From assembly GCA_963580455.1 (NCBI GenBank), contig OY756971.1, positions 15,461,001 to 15,525,000 on the forward strand: a stretch of DNA of 64,000 nucleotides, in the 5' to 3' direction. Of this stretch, positions 21,213 to 33,383 are shown in pieces. Position 1 is the stretch's first letter. Every line of letters starts with the position of its first letter. Position numbers and translations under genes: made by a program. A model generated the notes under the pieces. It was not told the origin of the DNA and did no database searches. It saw only the letters and a list, made by a program, of their open reading frames with translations. Origin of the DNA: Euonymus europaeus. Lineage: Eukaryota; Streptophyta; Magnoliopsida; Celastrales; Celastraceae.

Positions 21213-23076
21213 ACTCGTGTGCTGCAGAAAATAAGCAAAGATTATTAACAATAGTCTATATTATCCAAATAAATTTTGGTCTTTAAAAATATTTGGTACC
21301 TCCCACTAATTTTTCGTAACTCATACATCCCTATTTGAGTAACGGAAATCCGTATAGAATTTCTAGTGAGTAATTGAGTTCTTATTAATTTTCAGTATAC
21401 TTCACCTTTAGTCGTTTCTTGGAATACTTAAATAAATAAGTGAACAACACTTGTTCAGTGTATCTCATACATGATTCAATCATTTTACTTTGGCTCCTAG
21501 TATGCAGAACCTCACCTCCCTGGTTTCTTGGCCCATTATACATAGTTAAGTAAAACCCATTATTCAAAAAATATAAAAATTTGAATATTAGCATTCTCAC
21601 CTTTACTGGCTTCTTGAACACCAATATATCTTTATATTTATAACATCTCATGCTTAATAAAATATTAGAAACATCTCTTATGATTCATTGCATAATCCCC
21701 ATGATTTCTTCATGATCAATTATACAAAATCATAAAAGTTTCTAAAATTTTATATAATGGAGAGCCACGATATAATTTCATAAATCATACCGTTTATTAA
21801 CTTAATATTTAAAGGGATGTTAAATAGGTCTCAACATAAATTACATACATGCATAATTTTAAAATTTATTCAAAAACATATCTCATATATTTAACAGAAA
21901 TAAATTCAATTAATCATGCATCAATTATTTATTCTAAACATATATCATAAATAAATTCAAGAATAAGTAATATGTAATTTAAATAATACATGCATATCTA
22001 TTTATTCTAAACATATATCAAATATAATATTTAAAATAAATAATAGTCCAGTCCATATACAGTCCAAAATATCCACCCCAATATAAAATCTAGTCCATGA
22101 TCCATCAGAACCAAAACATTTTGTTGGCCCATCACCCAGCAAACTCAGCAAAATCTTATCTGGCCTGCCTTGCTTGGCCCGTGACTAAGTTTTTCACTCT
22201 GTCCAGTAAACCGGGGCCTTTAGTCATTGGCCCATTTGCTGCAGCCCATACCCAGACAGAACCAGACAAGTCGCGTGACCCGTCTCATTGACCCAGAACC
22301 TGCAACAACTTGCAGATGCAGCGTACACCTTTTCCGGCGACAGAAGATAGCGAAGATCCAGGTGAACGACACACTTGATTCCGTAACTTCGTTCCGATGA
22401 CCAGAAATAACAGAACATTTTGATTTATTATTCTGGTAAAAAAGTAAGACCTGCAACTCTTGCTGATCTTCATCCACCAAAATTCGACGCCGTTTTTGGT
22501 TTATTCAGGTGACGAAAAATCTCTCCATCGTCAACAATTGACTCCGGTATCATCATAAGAGATCTTCTGCCCAGGTTTGACAGATTGGAATTTCCTTCTA
22601 TGCCCGGTTAACCTGCAACAATTGCAGATCCAATGTCGTTTCCAGCTACCTCAGGCGACACAGAACAGGTTCATCAACCTGTTACCTTTACCCGAAAACA
22701 ACTTTTTCATTTCAGTGACAGGTGACCCAAAACCCGGATGCTCTCAAAAAATTCAATCGAAAACCTGCAACTTCCTTTTGGTTTGCTTGACTTTCTCTCT
22801 TGTAACAACAAGTAACAGATTTCACAAGATCCAGATAAAACAATACCATATATCTTTAATCTATATTAAAATATCAAGTCCATATCTAGAACAGATCCAC
22901 AACTTAGATCATCTAATTTTATAATTACACAGATCAAGATCAAATATAATAGTTGCCCAAATCATCTCATGAAATAAAACTAGATCATCCAAAAGCATAT
23001 CATATTCACATATGAACAAAAATATATCAGAAAATCCAATTTTCTTTGATCTTGTCAGTACACCATAAGCATAACA
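21213..23076 (-). other. C1 5' leader, non-coding
   Basis: About 1.9 kb between primer site and gag start. AT-rich near gag (21300-22050). From 22080 to 22800 it is more GC-rich, with repeated phrases such as CCTGCAACAACTTGCAGAT (about 22299) and CCTGCAACAATTGCAGAT (about 22612), and again CCTGCAACT. Frames here (22097-22291, 22220-22480, 22577-22924) overlap on both strands without motifs and I do not call them. Confidence 0.6.
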
Positions 23077-23088
23077 GCTCCGATACCA
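23077..23088 (-). other. C1 primer binding site
   Basis: On the minus strand TGGTATCGGAGC follows the LTR end GCTAACA by one base. It complements initiator methionine tRNA with one difference. Confidence 0.88.
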
Positions 23089-23089
23089 C

Positions 23090-24697
23090 TGTTAGCATAC
23101 GAAATACACAAATACGCAGCATAAGCTACAAAATTTTTACCTCTTGAAGCGTGCATGTACGAACGATTTGTCCGGTACTCTGATCGTCTAGATTCCTTTT
23201 CTATTCCCGCTTGATCCAAACAATATCGCCGGTAGAACTCCGATATCACGAAGCCTCTAGTCCGTCCACCGAATCACAAGTCAAGATTAATTTGGTGTCA
23301 CACACAAAAAAAAAACTTTCCAAAAATGGAAAGTATTCTTGAGAAACGTAATATATCTATTTTTAGAAAGAAACACAATTCATTCAATTGCATTCATTCA
23401 TAAGTTGTAACTACAACTTATATTGGCAGAAAGTGGTGTCGGCAACCACCTTTTGCAACATTAATTAATATATTAATATATCTTAATTAAATAGATATAT
23501 GTATTAATTAAATATGGTTTCTATATTAATTAATTTATCATGTGCTAACATTATCAATTAATCAATCAGATTCATCCCAGTTTACAATAAACCTTATTTA
23601 ATTAATAATTCTATTATTTTCATCTCATGAAAATTGTCGAATCCACACAGTTCTCTTTAGCTGAAATAAATTTCCGTGATTCATTTATCTGTGACTTTCT
23701 AGGTTCATTACCGATTAGCAATAAGAATAATATCAAACTCTTTGATATTAATTAAAACATATTTTAATCATTTCTTATAAATCACGAGTGACACCTATGA
23801 GTATATCGTGACTACCCAATCAGTGATGAATTCTTTCATATGAACCTTTAATTACAATTAACATGTAATTAAATCCTTCCACTGTACAATATCCCAATTG
23901 AGTGAGGATCATGGATATCGGTCAAATCCACTAACTCAATCATATGTCAGATCCAATATTTTATTGACAAACAAATAATTAATGAAAACACTTTTTTCAT
24001 TAATCATATAACCTCGGCCAAGGATTTTCCATGTCAATAAATATCTGGATCACATAGGATATTCTCCTCGTTTATTTCGAGGCGGTGGATTCCTTATTGA
24101 CTGCACACAAGTCTCCATATATAACTAACTGAATCCATCAAATGTTAATATTTATTTAATAAATAAATATTTCTAACATTGATAAAATTCAATCACCCAT
24201 ATACAAAACTACTATGTCATCTCAGGTCTAAGGATTATTTACACAATCATAAATAAATAATAAATCATTGACAAAGAAATAAACCTCCATGTGATTCATT
24301 ATTTAACAAGTCATGTTCGAAGCATTTATTCAACAATAAACCTTCCATATTGTTTGTTCTAATATCTCATAATTAAATTGCATGAGACTCACAACCCTAT
24401 CATTATAGGAAACAAACAGTATGCTAATCTTCCGAATTATTATTGTCTAATTAATAATTCTACAATCAGGAACTTTATTTAAGATATTTTTACTAGATCA
24501 CTCGTCACTCATATTCTCAACTCTTGAGAATGAGGTCTCTAATAAATATCTACGAACATATTTAATACAACTATATTAATACAAATATCAAATATTTTAT
24601 AAACTGCCATTTATATAAACAATTAATACAGTACAATTATTATATATGTTCCAAATACAACCGTATTAGATTGGCTATACAGGACATATATCTAACA
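23090..24697 (-). repeat. C1 5' LTR, full length
   Basis: 1608 bp with ends TGTTAGATATATGTCC...GTATGCTAACA on the minus strand. The middle (about 23308-24583) is unique to this copy. It holds AT-rich DNA without a frame. Confidence 0.9.
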
Positions 24698-25091
24698 AAT
24701 GTGAGTATGGACTCGTAGTACCTTAGATTGATTGAATGTCACATGGGGGAATGGTAGGTGTAGTCTGGGCTTTACTCATGCCAAGTGACTTCCTTGTGAG
24801 GCAATACAAGGAGATCTCGATAGGCTAATTGTGAATTGAGCCTAGAACTTGTGAGGGGAGGTTGTGACCACATATTGGGTCCTCTATTCCTAGATTGGCT
24901 TTAAAGTGAGTGCGCTCATCAGATGTTATGTGTTTGGTGCCTGTCGGATTAACTGGCGGCAACCAAGGAATTATTGGCCTTTTTAATTGATTCTTGATTT
25001 ATTCATCTTGTAGTTTGCATATTGTTGCATGAAACTTTCATAGCAATATTATGCCTTATGTATCTATTTTTTATTCTTTCCCTACTGAGCA

Positions 25092-26798
25092 ACAACAAGG
25101 AGAACGCATGGCGTAGCCGCCTGTTGTTTGCCACTATTCTTTCGTTTATGGCAATACCTTAGGTTAATGGTTACATAGATGCACTCACGTAGGCATGCCC
25201 GGCTGGTTGGTGCCGGACGTTAGCACTATCGTGTTGCCAATGGTGGCGACCCGATCTTTTTATAAACCTGATCCGTTAGACCCAGTCGTGTGAGGAGGTG
25301 GTGACAACTGGGTCAAGCTGACCCAATTGAATATTAATCTAACTAATTAATATTAGTAGTATTAATAAAATAAATTGACTAAGAATAACAGTATTAATAA
25401 ATACTGTGGATATTTTATGAGTTTCAGGAACCAATCTTTATTATTAAATTATCAAGAATTAAGGGAGCGCATCACGGTAAGTAATTCTCAACTGTATTAT
25501 GAAACCATATAACTGTTGGATTGCATATGATAATGTTTGTGCTGATTGTGATTTTTATACGAAACTGAATTTGTGATGATTTGATTATCTGTGAATAGTG
25601 AAATGTCATGTGATGATATATAGAGGTAATATTTAATGGTTTCAATGCATGAAACATAGCATATCATGGGATACATGATATACGCATTAAGGAAAAAATA
25701 TTTTAACGAATCTAGCACAATTGCTATAGGGAGGGTATACTAGAATGTTAATGTTGAGGTTTACTGGAAACAAAAATATATTTTGACTGAAAAATGTTCT
25801 TTGGTAGGACACTTAATTAAAGAAAAATTTGAACTGGTTGCTCTGTAGTAGTTTACCAAGGTTAAAGGCCCATGTACTGGAAAAACAATGTAAATGTTTG
25901 AATGTTCTTTAAAGATGATGTTCACGTGCATTCATGCATAAATATTACTTGTTGGGTTTTAGCTCACTATGTTCTGTGATACAAGTACTGAATTCTTTGA
26001 TGATTATGCTGAGCTAGTTGTTGATGGCGTGACCGTGGATCTATGAAAAGGATGCTCATGTGCGGAAGTTAGATTTTTTTAGTCCATGACGAGAATAATA
26101 ATTTTATTTAAGATTTGGGGTTATTGCTAGTATTTCAAATTATCGTAAATAAGCAAAAGTTTGCAAAACGAGTTTAAGAAGTATGTATTGTATGTTATTG
26201 ATTTAATTACAATTATGGGATTACGATTATTAAATGCTCATTGGTATAGAATGATTAAATTGACTTATTTAGTGAATTTATTTAATTGGAGGTACATGAT
26301 GCTTATCTAATTTTATTGTAGCATTAAATGGGGTTCTCTTTATACATGGAGTTAGGAGGAAGTGATGGATTGGGATGTAATATAAGTAGCATTTTTAGAC
26401 TAAAGCCCAAGAATTAGGGTTTCGTGGAATGAGGTGTTACACTCTTGCTACTTTCTTTCCCTCATTGCTTCCCACTTATCTTTCACGCCATCACCTCTCT
26501 CATCAATTTCCCACTCACCTTTTTCACTTCTCTCACATCACTTCTCACCATTCTCACCTCTCTCACCTCGACATCTCACACCACTGGCTCTCTTTCTCTC
26601 AACCCACCCAAAAACCCAAGATAAGGTATGGTCTTGTTTAAACTTTATTCATTGATTCTCATCCATTTTATTATGTTATTTTACATGATAATAATGGTTT
26701 GATCGGTATGAATGCATACATATGCATTTTGCTTTGAATTTTTTACATGCCAGTTTGTGTCTAACATAGTTGTTGGTATTACTTTGATATTATATACT
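25092..26798 (+). mobile_element. Gypsy LTR relic B, same family as A
   Basis: From about 25290 to 26300 it matches A in order: TGACCCAATT, a GGGAGCGCATCACGGTAAG block, TTTAGCTCACTATGTTCTG, GTTGATGGCGTGACCGTGG, and TTAATTACAATTATGGGATTAC. After 26300 it has an AATTAGGGTTTCG telobox-like motif (about 26414), a pyrimidine-rich leader (CTCTCTCACC repeats, 26445-26600) and an AAG/GTATG donor-like site at 26626. The left junction with G2 is at about 25091. Overlapping frames at 26429-26655 merely translate the pyrimidine-rich leader. Confidence 0.55.
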
Positions 26799-27720
26799 AA
26801 AAATTGAATACTAAAACCAAAAAGTGTGACACACGATATTTATAAGGAAACCCCAATCTAGAGAAAAAATCTCGAGTGTCTAGAGCCACCAACATTGAAG
26901 TAATCTACTATTCAAACGGGTTACAAGAATGTCCCTAGAAATAGGATCCACGTCAGTTACACTAGTTTCTTGCTCAACTCTCTCGATACACTCTACCCCA
27001 AGTATATCCTTCCACACAATGCTCCAGAGTCGCATTGAAGTTTTCAAGCTCTAAGAACATACACTAATGCACTCACAATGTTATGCATGAATGATCAAAA
27101 ATTAAAAAATAAACCAAAACAAAACACCCTAAAAATAATAGTTTACTATTCAGAATAGGAGAGTAAAAGCCTTAGAGATGTTTGGTTACCAAAGGTAATA
27201 TATATGACATGCGTATGAAACAAGAAAACTCTAGATAATTGCCTAATAGATATGCACAATATTGACCTGCAAAATTAGTAAATGATTGTGTCCTAATCTA
27301 GGAATCAAGGTCATACAATATAAGGAAAGACTTCCTTATTTTAGGGAGATGATTACCTCTAAATAGGAAAGAAGATAACTCTTTAAAATGATAGATAATC
27401 ATTCCTAAAACAAACTTGATTTTATTCTGATCAATCAATTTTACCAAATCAATTAATTAAATAAAATCAATTACCAATTAACATATAAAATCAAATCACG
27501 TAAAACCAAAGATAGAAGCTTGCAAAACTGGATGCTCATGAAGGCTTCGTGAAGCTTACTTGGAATCACTATGAGTTCATGTAGACTACATGCACGTTAC
27601 ATGACAACATTCTTGATCTTTAGTTTTAAACTAGCCTGGATTTTAACCTAATGTGGATCCCAGCTATTCTAAATTAAAGTTTACAATGTCAAGCATAGTG
27701 TCTTATTAAATTTCCTAACA
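26799..27720 (-). repeat. C2 3' LTR
   Basis: Pairs with 43529-44414 over its length with many small differences, so C2 is older than the Athila inside it. On the minus strand it starts TGTTAGGAAATTTAATA after a short purine-rich tract (CAAGTGAGAGTT). Confidence 0.9.
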
Positions 27721-28017
27721 AACTCTCACTTGACACTTGCTTGACAAGACCCAAACCAAAATCAATCCCATAAAACTCCATATTTCAACTAGAACATCGA
27801 TGATGACCTATGACAACATAGCAGCTCACAAAATATACTAGAAATAGTATCATGGCAGCACACTCAAAACCCATCAAGAAATCACAACAGTAGTCATGGT
27901 ATCATTTTTCTCAAATCATCCATGGAAGTATAACCACAAAAATAGTTCCAAATCATCATTATGCACATACTTTCAAAGATTGAGCATAAACATCCAGAAT
28001 CATATCAAACAATCACT
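27721..28017 (-). other. C2 3' untranslated region and polypurine tract
   Basis: No coding capacity. The polypurine tract, weak, lies at about 27721-27733 on the minus strand. Confidence 0.55.
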
Positions 28018-29361
28018 CTAGCACATAAGTCCAACATAATCACCCAACATCTTCTTCATCCATAGTAGTTGAATACAATAACTTCCTACAGCTATGTACT
28101 CGGCCTCAGAAGAAGACAAAGACACAAAATTTTGTTTATTACTACACCATGTGACCAAGTTGCGACTTACATAAAAACATCCTCCAGTGATACTTTTTCT
28201 ATCATCAGAACACCTTGCCCGATTGACATCAAAATACCCAAGTATACTCAAGTCGGTGTCAACAAAAAAATGAATCTCATATTCACTAGTGTCACTAACA
28301 TACTTCACAACACGTTTCAAAGAAAGCAAATGTGATTCTATAGGACAGGACTGATATCTTGCACAAACACCAATACTATAAGCTATATCAGGCCTACCTT
28401 GCAGTCAAGTAAAGTAAGTTGCCTATCATGCGCATTCACAACTTTACCTAACATGTCCTTGATAAGTTTGGTAGAAGTACTCATGCGAGTCAATGCATGT
28501 TTAGAATTTGCAAGACCAAATTTTTTTACAAGATCCTTAACATATTTTGACCGAGAAATAAATATCCCATCATCAGATTGCTTCACTTGTAAACCAAGAA
28601 AGAATTTAAGTTCTCCCATCATACTCATCTCAAATTCATTAATCATTAAAGCAACAAACTCACTTGTTATCACATCAGAAGTATAACCAAACACAATATC
28701 ATCCACATAAATATAAGCAATAAGGACATTCATACCATCAAATTTCATAAATAATGTAGAATCAACATGTCCTCTTTTAAAGCCAGATTTAACAAGGAAT
28801 TATGTCAAACGCTCATACCAAGCACGTGGTTCTTGTTTCAATCCATAGAGTCTCTTTTTCTATTTATACATATAATCAGGATGAACATGAACAACTTTAG
28901 GTTGTGCAACATAAGCCTCTTCCTATAAGATACCATTCAGAAAATCACTCTTCACATCCATTTGTAAAGCTCAATTTTGAGGAAACATGCAATAGAAAGT
29001 ACAATTTGAATGGATTATAACCTAGTAACATGAGTAAAAGTTTCATCAAAATCTCTGCCTTCTACTTGAGTGTATCCCTGTGCTACCAAATGTGCTTTAT
29101 TCACATCAAAAGGACACGAAACTAATTCCCATACATCATTACGAACAAAATGATTCAATTCATCATGCACGAAAGATATCCAACAATCATCACATAAAGC
29201 ATCATCAACTTTCTTTGGTTCAATTTGCGATACATATCACAAAAAAGTTACCTCTTTGTGATGCTTTTGACGAGTTGTCATTGGAACATGAATATCTCCT
29301 ATTATCTGATCCTTAGAATGATTAAGTCACACTCTAGAGAATGAATGAAGTTCCGAGGCAC
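28018..29361 (-). pseudogene. pol: C2 reverse transcriptase and RNase H, 5' part cut off by Athila
   Basis: From the Athila junction at 29361 leftwards the translated phrases, in shifting frames, are: DDCWISFVHDELNHF and NDVWELVSCPFDVNKAH (RT entry), MDVKSDFLNG, KRLYGLKQEPRAWYE, the catalytic IYVDDIVFG in the open frame 28748-28383, and RNase H in 28329-28018 with DRKSITGG, NKQNFVSLSSSEAEYIA and LWMKKML. Several stops (TAG for CAG or TGG) and at least three frame changes. Copies RNA to DNA when intact; dead here. Confidence 0.85.
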
Positions 29362-30581
29362 TGGTCGATATAAAATATCGCAAGTTAATCTTGCAATATC
29401 AAATAAAGACGGGTCTTACCCTATCCGCAAGTGTACGTGTCGTAAATAGTATAAAAGCGAATGAGATCGTATCCACAGAGATTGCTCAACTACCGAACAA
29501 ACTATAGAGCAATAATTAAACTAAAATGCAGAAAAAATCAGATCTGGAAATGCTGAATAAAAGCGGCTGAAACGGATATAAATTAATGCGGGAAAGCTTA
29601 GCTTGGGTTAGTCTCATTCTTGTACTATCACTTAGTTACAAAATTCCAATTGCAATCACACAATTTATAGAATTAATGACGTCAATCAAGAGACCTTGGT
29701 CCGGCTCTCTTAACTCTGACTTTCCTAAACAACGACCCTTGGCTTTAGTCCAGCCTAAAATCTTTTCTTATCTTAGGAGTCTTGGTTGGCGTACCCTAAG
29801 AGTTTCCTAAAATAAGCATACGAACTAGAAAGTCGACAATCACACAACCTTAAGCAATGGTGTATTACCTAATAAATTGTGTTCACAAATCCCAAATCTA
29901 GACATTAATCAGATTTTTGTCACTTGTTAGACACCGGGTATTGGCCAGCCAAATGTGCCTAACTAATAGTTCCCCAACATCATGAAGTTGATCAGACATT
30001 CACAATAACAAGAAATCATCAATTAATTCAGAGATTCATAAATTAATCCTAGTGTAATCAACCATAGAATTGTTCAACCAAGATCAAATACAAGAACTAA
30101 CCAAACCCAAGCTAATAAGTAATTTAGTTACACATATACATATTCAAATACAGAAATGAAAATCCAAAACCAGTTGTAGAGAAGAAATAAAATTGGATCT
30201 TTCTGAATCCCCTTGCTAATCGCCCTTCTCTTCTTTCTCCTCTGTCGTGTATATCTTCTGGAATGTCTCTCCCCTCTTTTTATCTTTCTTCTCTGCTTTT
30301 GTGCTGTCCAATTTCTATTTTTAGTAAGTTCTCTTTTTGTTCCCTGGAAAAGATCTCACAAAGACATATGAGCCCTTCTTGCCACGTAAGCAATTTAATT
30401 GACGTCATTCTCCTGCCCAGATTTGCAGCCACAGAAAGGTCGCAAATTCCTTCCAGAATAGCTATTTTTCAAACAGTAATACCTGACACATAAACATGTG
30501 TTTGGGCAGTATTTCGATCTTGAAATCATACCAATTACAACAATTAAAGCCCAGAATTATAGGTGCATTCTACACCTATCA
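29362..30581 (-). repeat. Athila 3' LTR
   Basis: Begins TGATAGGTGTAGAATGC on the minus strand and ends TATTTTATATCGACCA. Near-identical to 38825-40045. Frames at 29586-29810 and 30263-30493 recur in the other LTR and are not genes. Confidence 0.95.
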
Positions 30582-30594
30582 AAATCCCCCAAAC
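30582..30594 (-). other. Athila polypurine tract
   Basis: On the minus strand GTTTGGGGGATTT directly precedes the LTR start. Confidence 0.85.
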
Positions 30595-31185
30595 TTACAT
30601 CTTGCTTGTCCTCAAGCAAGAGTTTAAAAACATGGAAAAGATGAATTTTTCATGATAACCAGGAGAGATGTGGACTAGAGAAAAACAATGGCAAGACAAG
30701 AATTATATTATCAACAAAGTGTCCCGGACATCCTAAATCACGCTTGCCTAAGGGAATGTGATCCACAATTACCCTAAATACATGCACATCCACACAACCT
30801 CACTAGAATACACTCATAAAAGTATTTGTCACTCATGTGTTTATTGGGTTGTGTTTACACTCCTATAATTCCATACCAGCTGCCATATGCTTGCACATCA
30901 ATCAAACCTCATTATGCCAAAGCAATGCTCCACCAATCAAAAGAACTACAACGCAATCAGGCATTTCCACACAAGATCAAATAGCAATAAAAACAAAGTT
31001 TTGGTACAGGAGAAAGTTCACAAAAAGAGGGAATAGGGTATAGGAAGGAAAACACCATGTGCAAAAAGGTGTAAAACACATATCCAACTATCAGCTCAAT
31101 AAACCTAAATCCCTCCTGCCTATTGAAACTCCACTTCTAAACCCTACTCCTCTACATCCAGAACAAAATCCACACAGTAAGCAAA
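30595..31185 (-). other. Athila 3' untranslated region
   Basis: About 590 bp between the extra ORF and the polypurine tract. No frame of interest. Confidence 0.6.
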
Positions 31186-32370
31186 TCATTTGTGCCTTTT
31201 AGTGCTTCTTGGAGATGCCACATCAACTGGCCCAACCTGGGTAGCCTGCAAATGGCCTGCAATATTCTGCTGCATATTTTCCAGAGTAGCCTCTATTCGC
31301 ACCAAGTAAGACAACACCCTCTCTTGCACAGCTTCAATTCTTCCCATTCGATCAACTACCTGCCTTTGCACTGATTGCATTTGCTCCATTTCAAATCCAA
31401 AATCCACAATTTTCTCTTCTAATGCCTCAGGCATGCTGATTTCACTCTCATCCTCAATCCCAACTTCTCGATTCTGTGAACTTGCTGTAGCTTTTTGTTG
31501 CAACCTAACCAGTTGGGCCTCACTCCTATCCCACCAAGACTTGGTCAAAGGATCTACTTTCTTCATCGTCTCATCACCCACTTCTGCCACAACTCCCTCT
31601 TCTAAGCATATCTTAGTTATCAACACACCAAATGGTAACACCTGGCCACTTAGCTTTCCTTCTTTCACTTTAACAATGTGGTCATAAATAGTGCTTCCAA
31701 TACAAAAATTCAGTCGACATGCAATTGCATACAACAGATAGCAGGTCTTGGCATTTACAGTCGATAAATAGGTGACTGGAATAACATTACGAGTCACTAT
31801 CTGAGCTAACAACCTATAAGGCTGCAGCAAATCAGCGTAAGCTATCACATTCTTATCAAAATCAGTCATGCTCCCATCAGTAAGACTAATTACAACAGTA
31901 GACCAAGCTAGCCACACAATCTCAGATTCAGCAGACCCAAATTCATAAAACCTATACTCAGGTTTGCGAACAAGGGGTGGCAGAGACAATGCTAGACACA
32001 CACGCCTAGGGTTGAAAAAGAATTTATGTCCCCGCACATAGGCTTCACAATGATTATCATTGACTATCAAATTTGCATAGAATTCGTGCACAATATTTGT
32101 GTTGGCAACACCTAAAACACTACCTATTGAAACCCACCCCTGTTCTTCGAATATACCATACCAACACACCTGTTCAAAGTCCTTCATCACCACATGGCGC
32201 TCAATGTGCGGACCTCTCTTCTTCCAGATTGCCTCATACTCCTCAGCTGCCTTAGGCGTGATAAATCGTTCAATAGATGCCTCCTCTTGCTGCTGCGAAT
32301 CTGAATCTTCAACAATGAGTGTTTTCCCTTTCAAAGCTCGCTGCTTCCGCTTGGAATTTCTTGGCGCCAT
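31186..32370 (-). CDS. Athila extra ORF downstream of integrase (putative plant transposon protein domain)
   Basis: An intact 394-residue frame from ATG 32370, in the sense orientation after integrase, where Athila elements carry the ORF sometimes called env-like. A basic N-terminus (RNSKRKQRALKGK) is followed by the phrases HEFYANLIV (about 95), VRGHKFFFN (about 112), LLYAIACRLNFCIGS (about 212-226) and LPFGVLITKICLEEGV (about 247), which match the domain annotated as putative plant transposon protein. The C-terminus is a predicted coiled coil (MEQMQSVQRQVVDRMGRIEAVQERV) ending in a basic PRSTKRHK. I see no signal peptide or membrane segment, so an envelope role is not supported here. Role unknown. 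It remains open while pol is interrupted. Confidence 0.82.
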   Translation of the reverse strand: MAPRNSKRKQRALKGKTLIVEDSDSQQQEEASIERFITPKAAEEYEAIWKKRGPHIERHVVMKDFEQVCWYGIFEEQGWVSIGSVLGVANTNIVHEFYANLIVNDNHCEAYVRGHKFFFNPRRVCLALSLPPLVRKPEYRFYEFGSAESEIVWLAWSTVVISLTDGSMTDFDKNVIAYADLLQPYRLLAQIVTRNVIPVTYLSTVNAKTCYLLYAIACRLNFCIGSTIYDHIVKVKEGKLSGQVLPFGVLITKICLEEGVVAEVGDETMKKVDPLTKSWWDRSEAQLVRLQQKATASSQNREVGIEDESEISMPEALEEKIVDFGFEMEQMQSVQRQVVDRMGRIEAVQERVLSYLVRIEATLENMQQNIAGHLQATQVGPVDVASPRSTKRHK

Positions 32371-33383
32371 GATGGCTGACCTTGTAATTTCACTGATTTG
32401 GAGAAAAAGTGACTGCCGCTCAAAGAGAGAAATGAGACTTATGTGGCGGCTAGGGTTTAAGTGGTCCCCAACCTGAACTTATATACTATTTCAGATCGGC
32501 GACCGCACAAAGGTTGCACTTTTTTTTTTCACACACGACACCGTTTCTTGCTGCACACAGAAATGACCACTTCTTTATGCGGCCGCAAACAGGTTACAAA
32601 TTTCCTACACCTTAGTCACAAAGAGGCTGCAAAAGGTATCACCCTACCCAGAACTGACAACTCTCCTTGCTCCTTGAATATCACCCTACTACAGCCTCAC
32701 CGCAAACTCTTTCCCCAACATTCATACCCCAAACTAAAACATCATATCAAACACCTTTAAGCACATGATTATCCTTGAAGGCAAGCAAAAAGGATAAAAG
32801 TTGGATTGGCTTTTGGCTCACACAAAGGAAGACTTTTGTTTACATGGCAAGAATCAGATGATTGAAATTTAGCATAGGCTGAGAGTTTCAGAAAAATAAT
32901 TGTACAGCATAGGGTCAGACAAATATGTGCAGCACTTCATCATCTCAGCACAACAAAACCAGGCATTTTACTCAGTTGATATAATGCAAGTTCTAGAAAG
33001 CAAAGTAATGGAATTATAACACACATAATCTGTAGGCTGCTCACTAAATGCTTAGATGCTTCAGTGACATGCATATTCAAGCAAAAGCTTCACACAAATC
33101 ACCTCACAGCAAGATATAATTTCAGCCCTACACATTCAAGACAAACAAAAACCAACTTGCCAAAGTTTTATAAAAAGAGCAAAACCCTCCCCCAAAATTA
33201 AAGTTGACATTGTCCTCAATGGGAGAGAAATGCAGTGCATCGAAGGAAATAAAATAGAAGACAGAGAGGGGTAGGAGACTTAGCTGTTGAAGTATGTCAA
33301 TAAAAATGCTCCTCATCCCCATGGGGTACCTCCTATGTAGTGCTGGTTTTAACGTCCTCAGCCAGACATAGCCAATGAGAAAG
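32371..33383 (-). other. Athila inter-ORF region with internal polypurine tract
   Basis: About 1 kb without a credible frame. On the minus strand TTTTGGGGGAGGGTTTT (33182-33198) repeats the polypurine tract of the 3' end, and a downstream GAGGACAATGTC echoes the GAGGACAAGCAAG next to the real tract at about 30610. Poly-A/T at 32518-32530. Confidence 0.6.

Larger units (their letters stand above)
16987..24697 (-). mobile_element. C1: Ty1/copia retrotransposon with target duplication AATGT
   Basis: On the minus strand: 5' LTR (23090-24697), primer site, about 1.9-kb leader, gag-protease, integrase, RT, RNase H, polypurine tract, and a 3' LTR (16987-17324). AATGT flanks both ends exactly (16982-16986 and 24698-24702). 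Domain order protease-integrase-RT-RNase H defines copia. Reading frames are long but carry stops between domains. It sits inside gypsy LTR relic G2 and is younger than it. Confidence 0.92.
15900..25091 (+). mobile_element. G2: gypsy LTR relic split by copia element C1
   Basis: Two parts, 15900-16986 and 24703-25091, become continuous when C1 and one AATGT are removed. The order of landmarks matches the LTRs of G1 and Y: GA-rich leader (GAGAGAGAGAAATAAAAG), AAGATCTAAG/GTA donor at 16331, TAAGAATGAACCT, GACTCGTAGT, GAGGCAATACAAGGAGAT, and finally CCCTACTGAGCA where similarity stops. Divergent and old. No internal region is attached. The left limit is uncertain. Confidence 0.6.

Noticed and set aside
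22097..22924. Several overlapping frames in the C1 leader
   Set aside because: Overlap on both strands, no domain, no initiation context; part of an untranslated leader.
26410..26640. Possible host gene promoter and first exon (TTAGGGTTT telobox, pyrimidine-rich leader, GTATG donor)
   Set aside because: The same layout recurs in other gypsy LTRs here and no coding exon follows on the far side of C2, so an LTR leader is the simpler reading.
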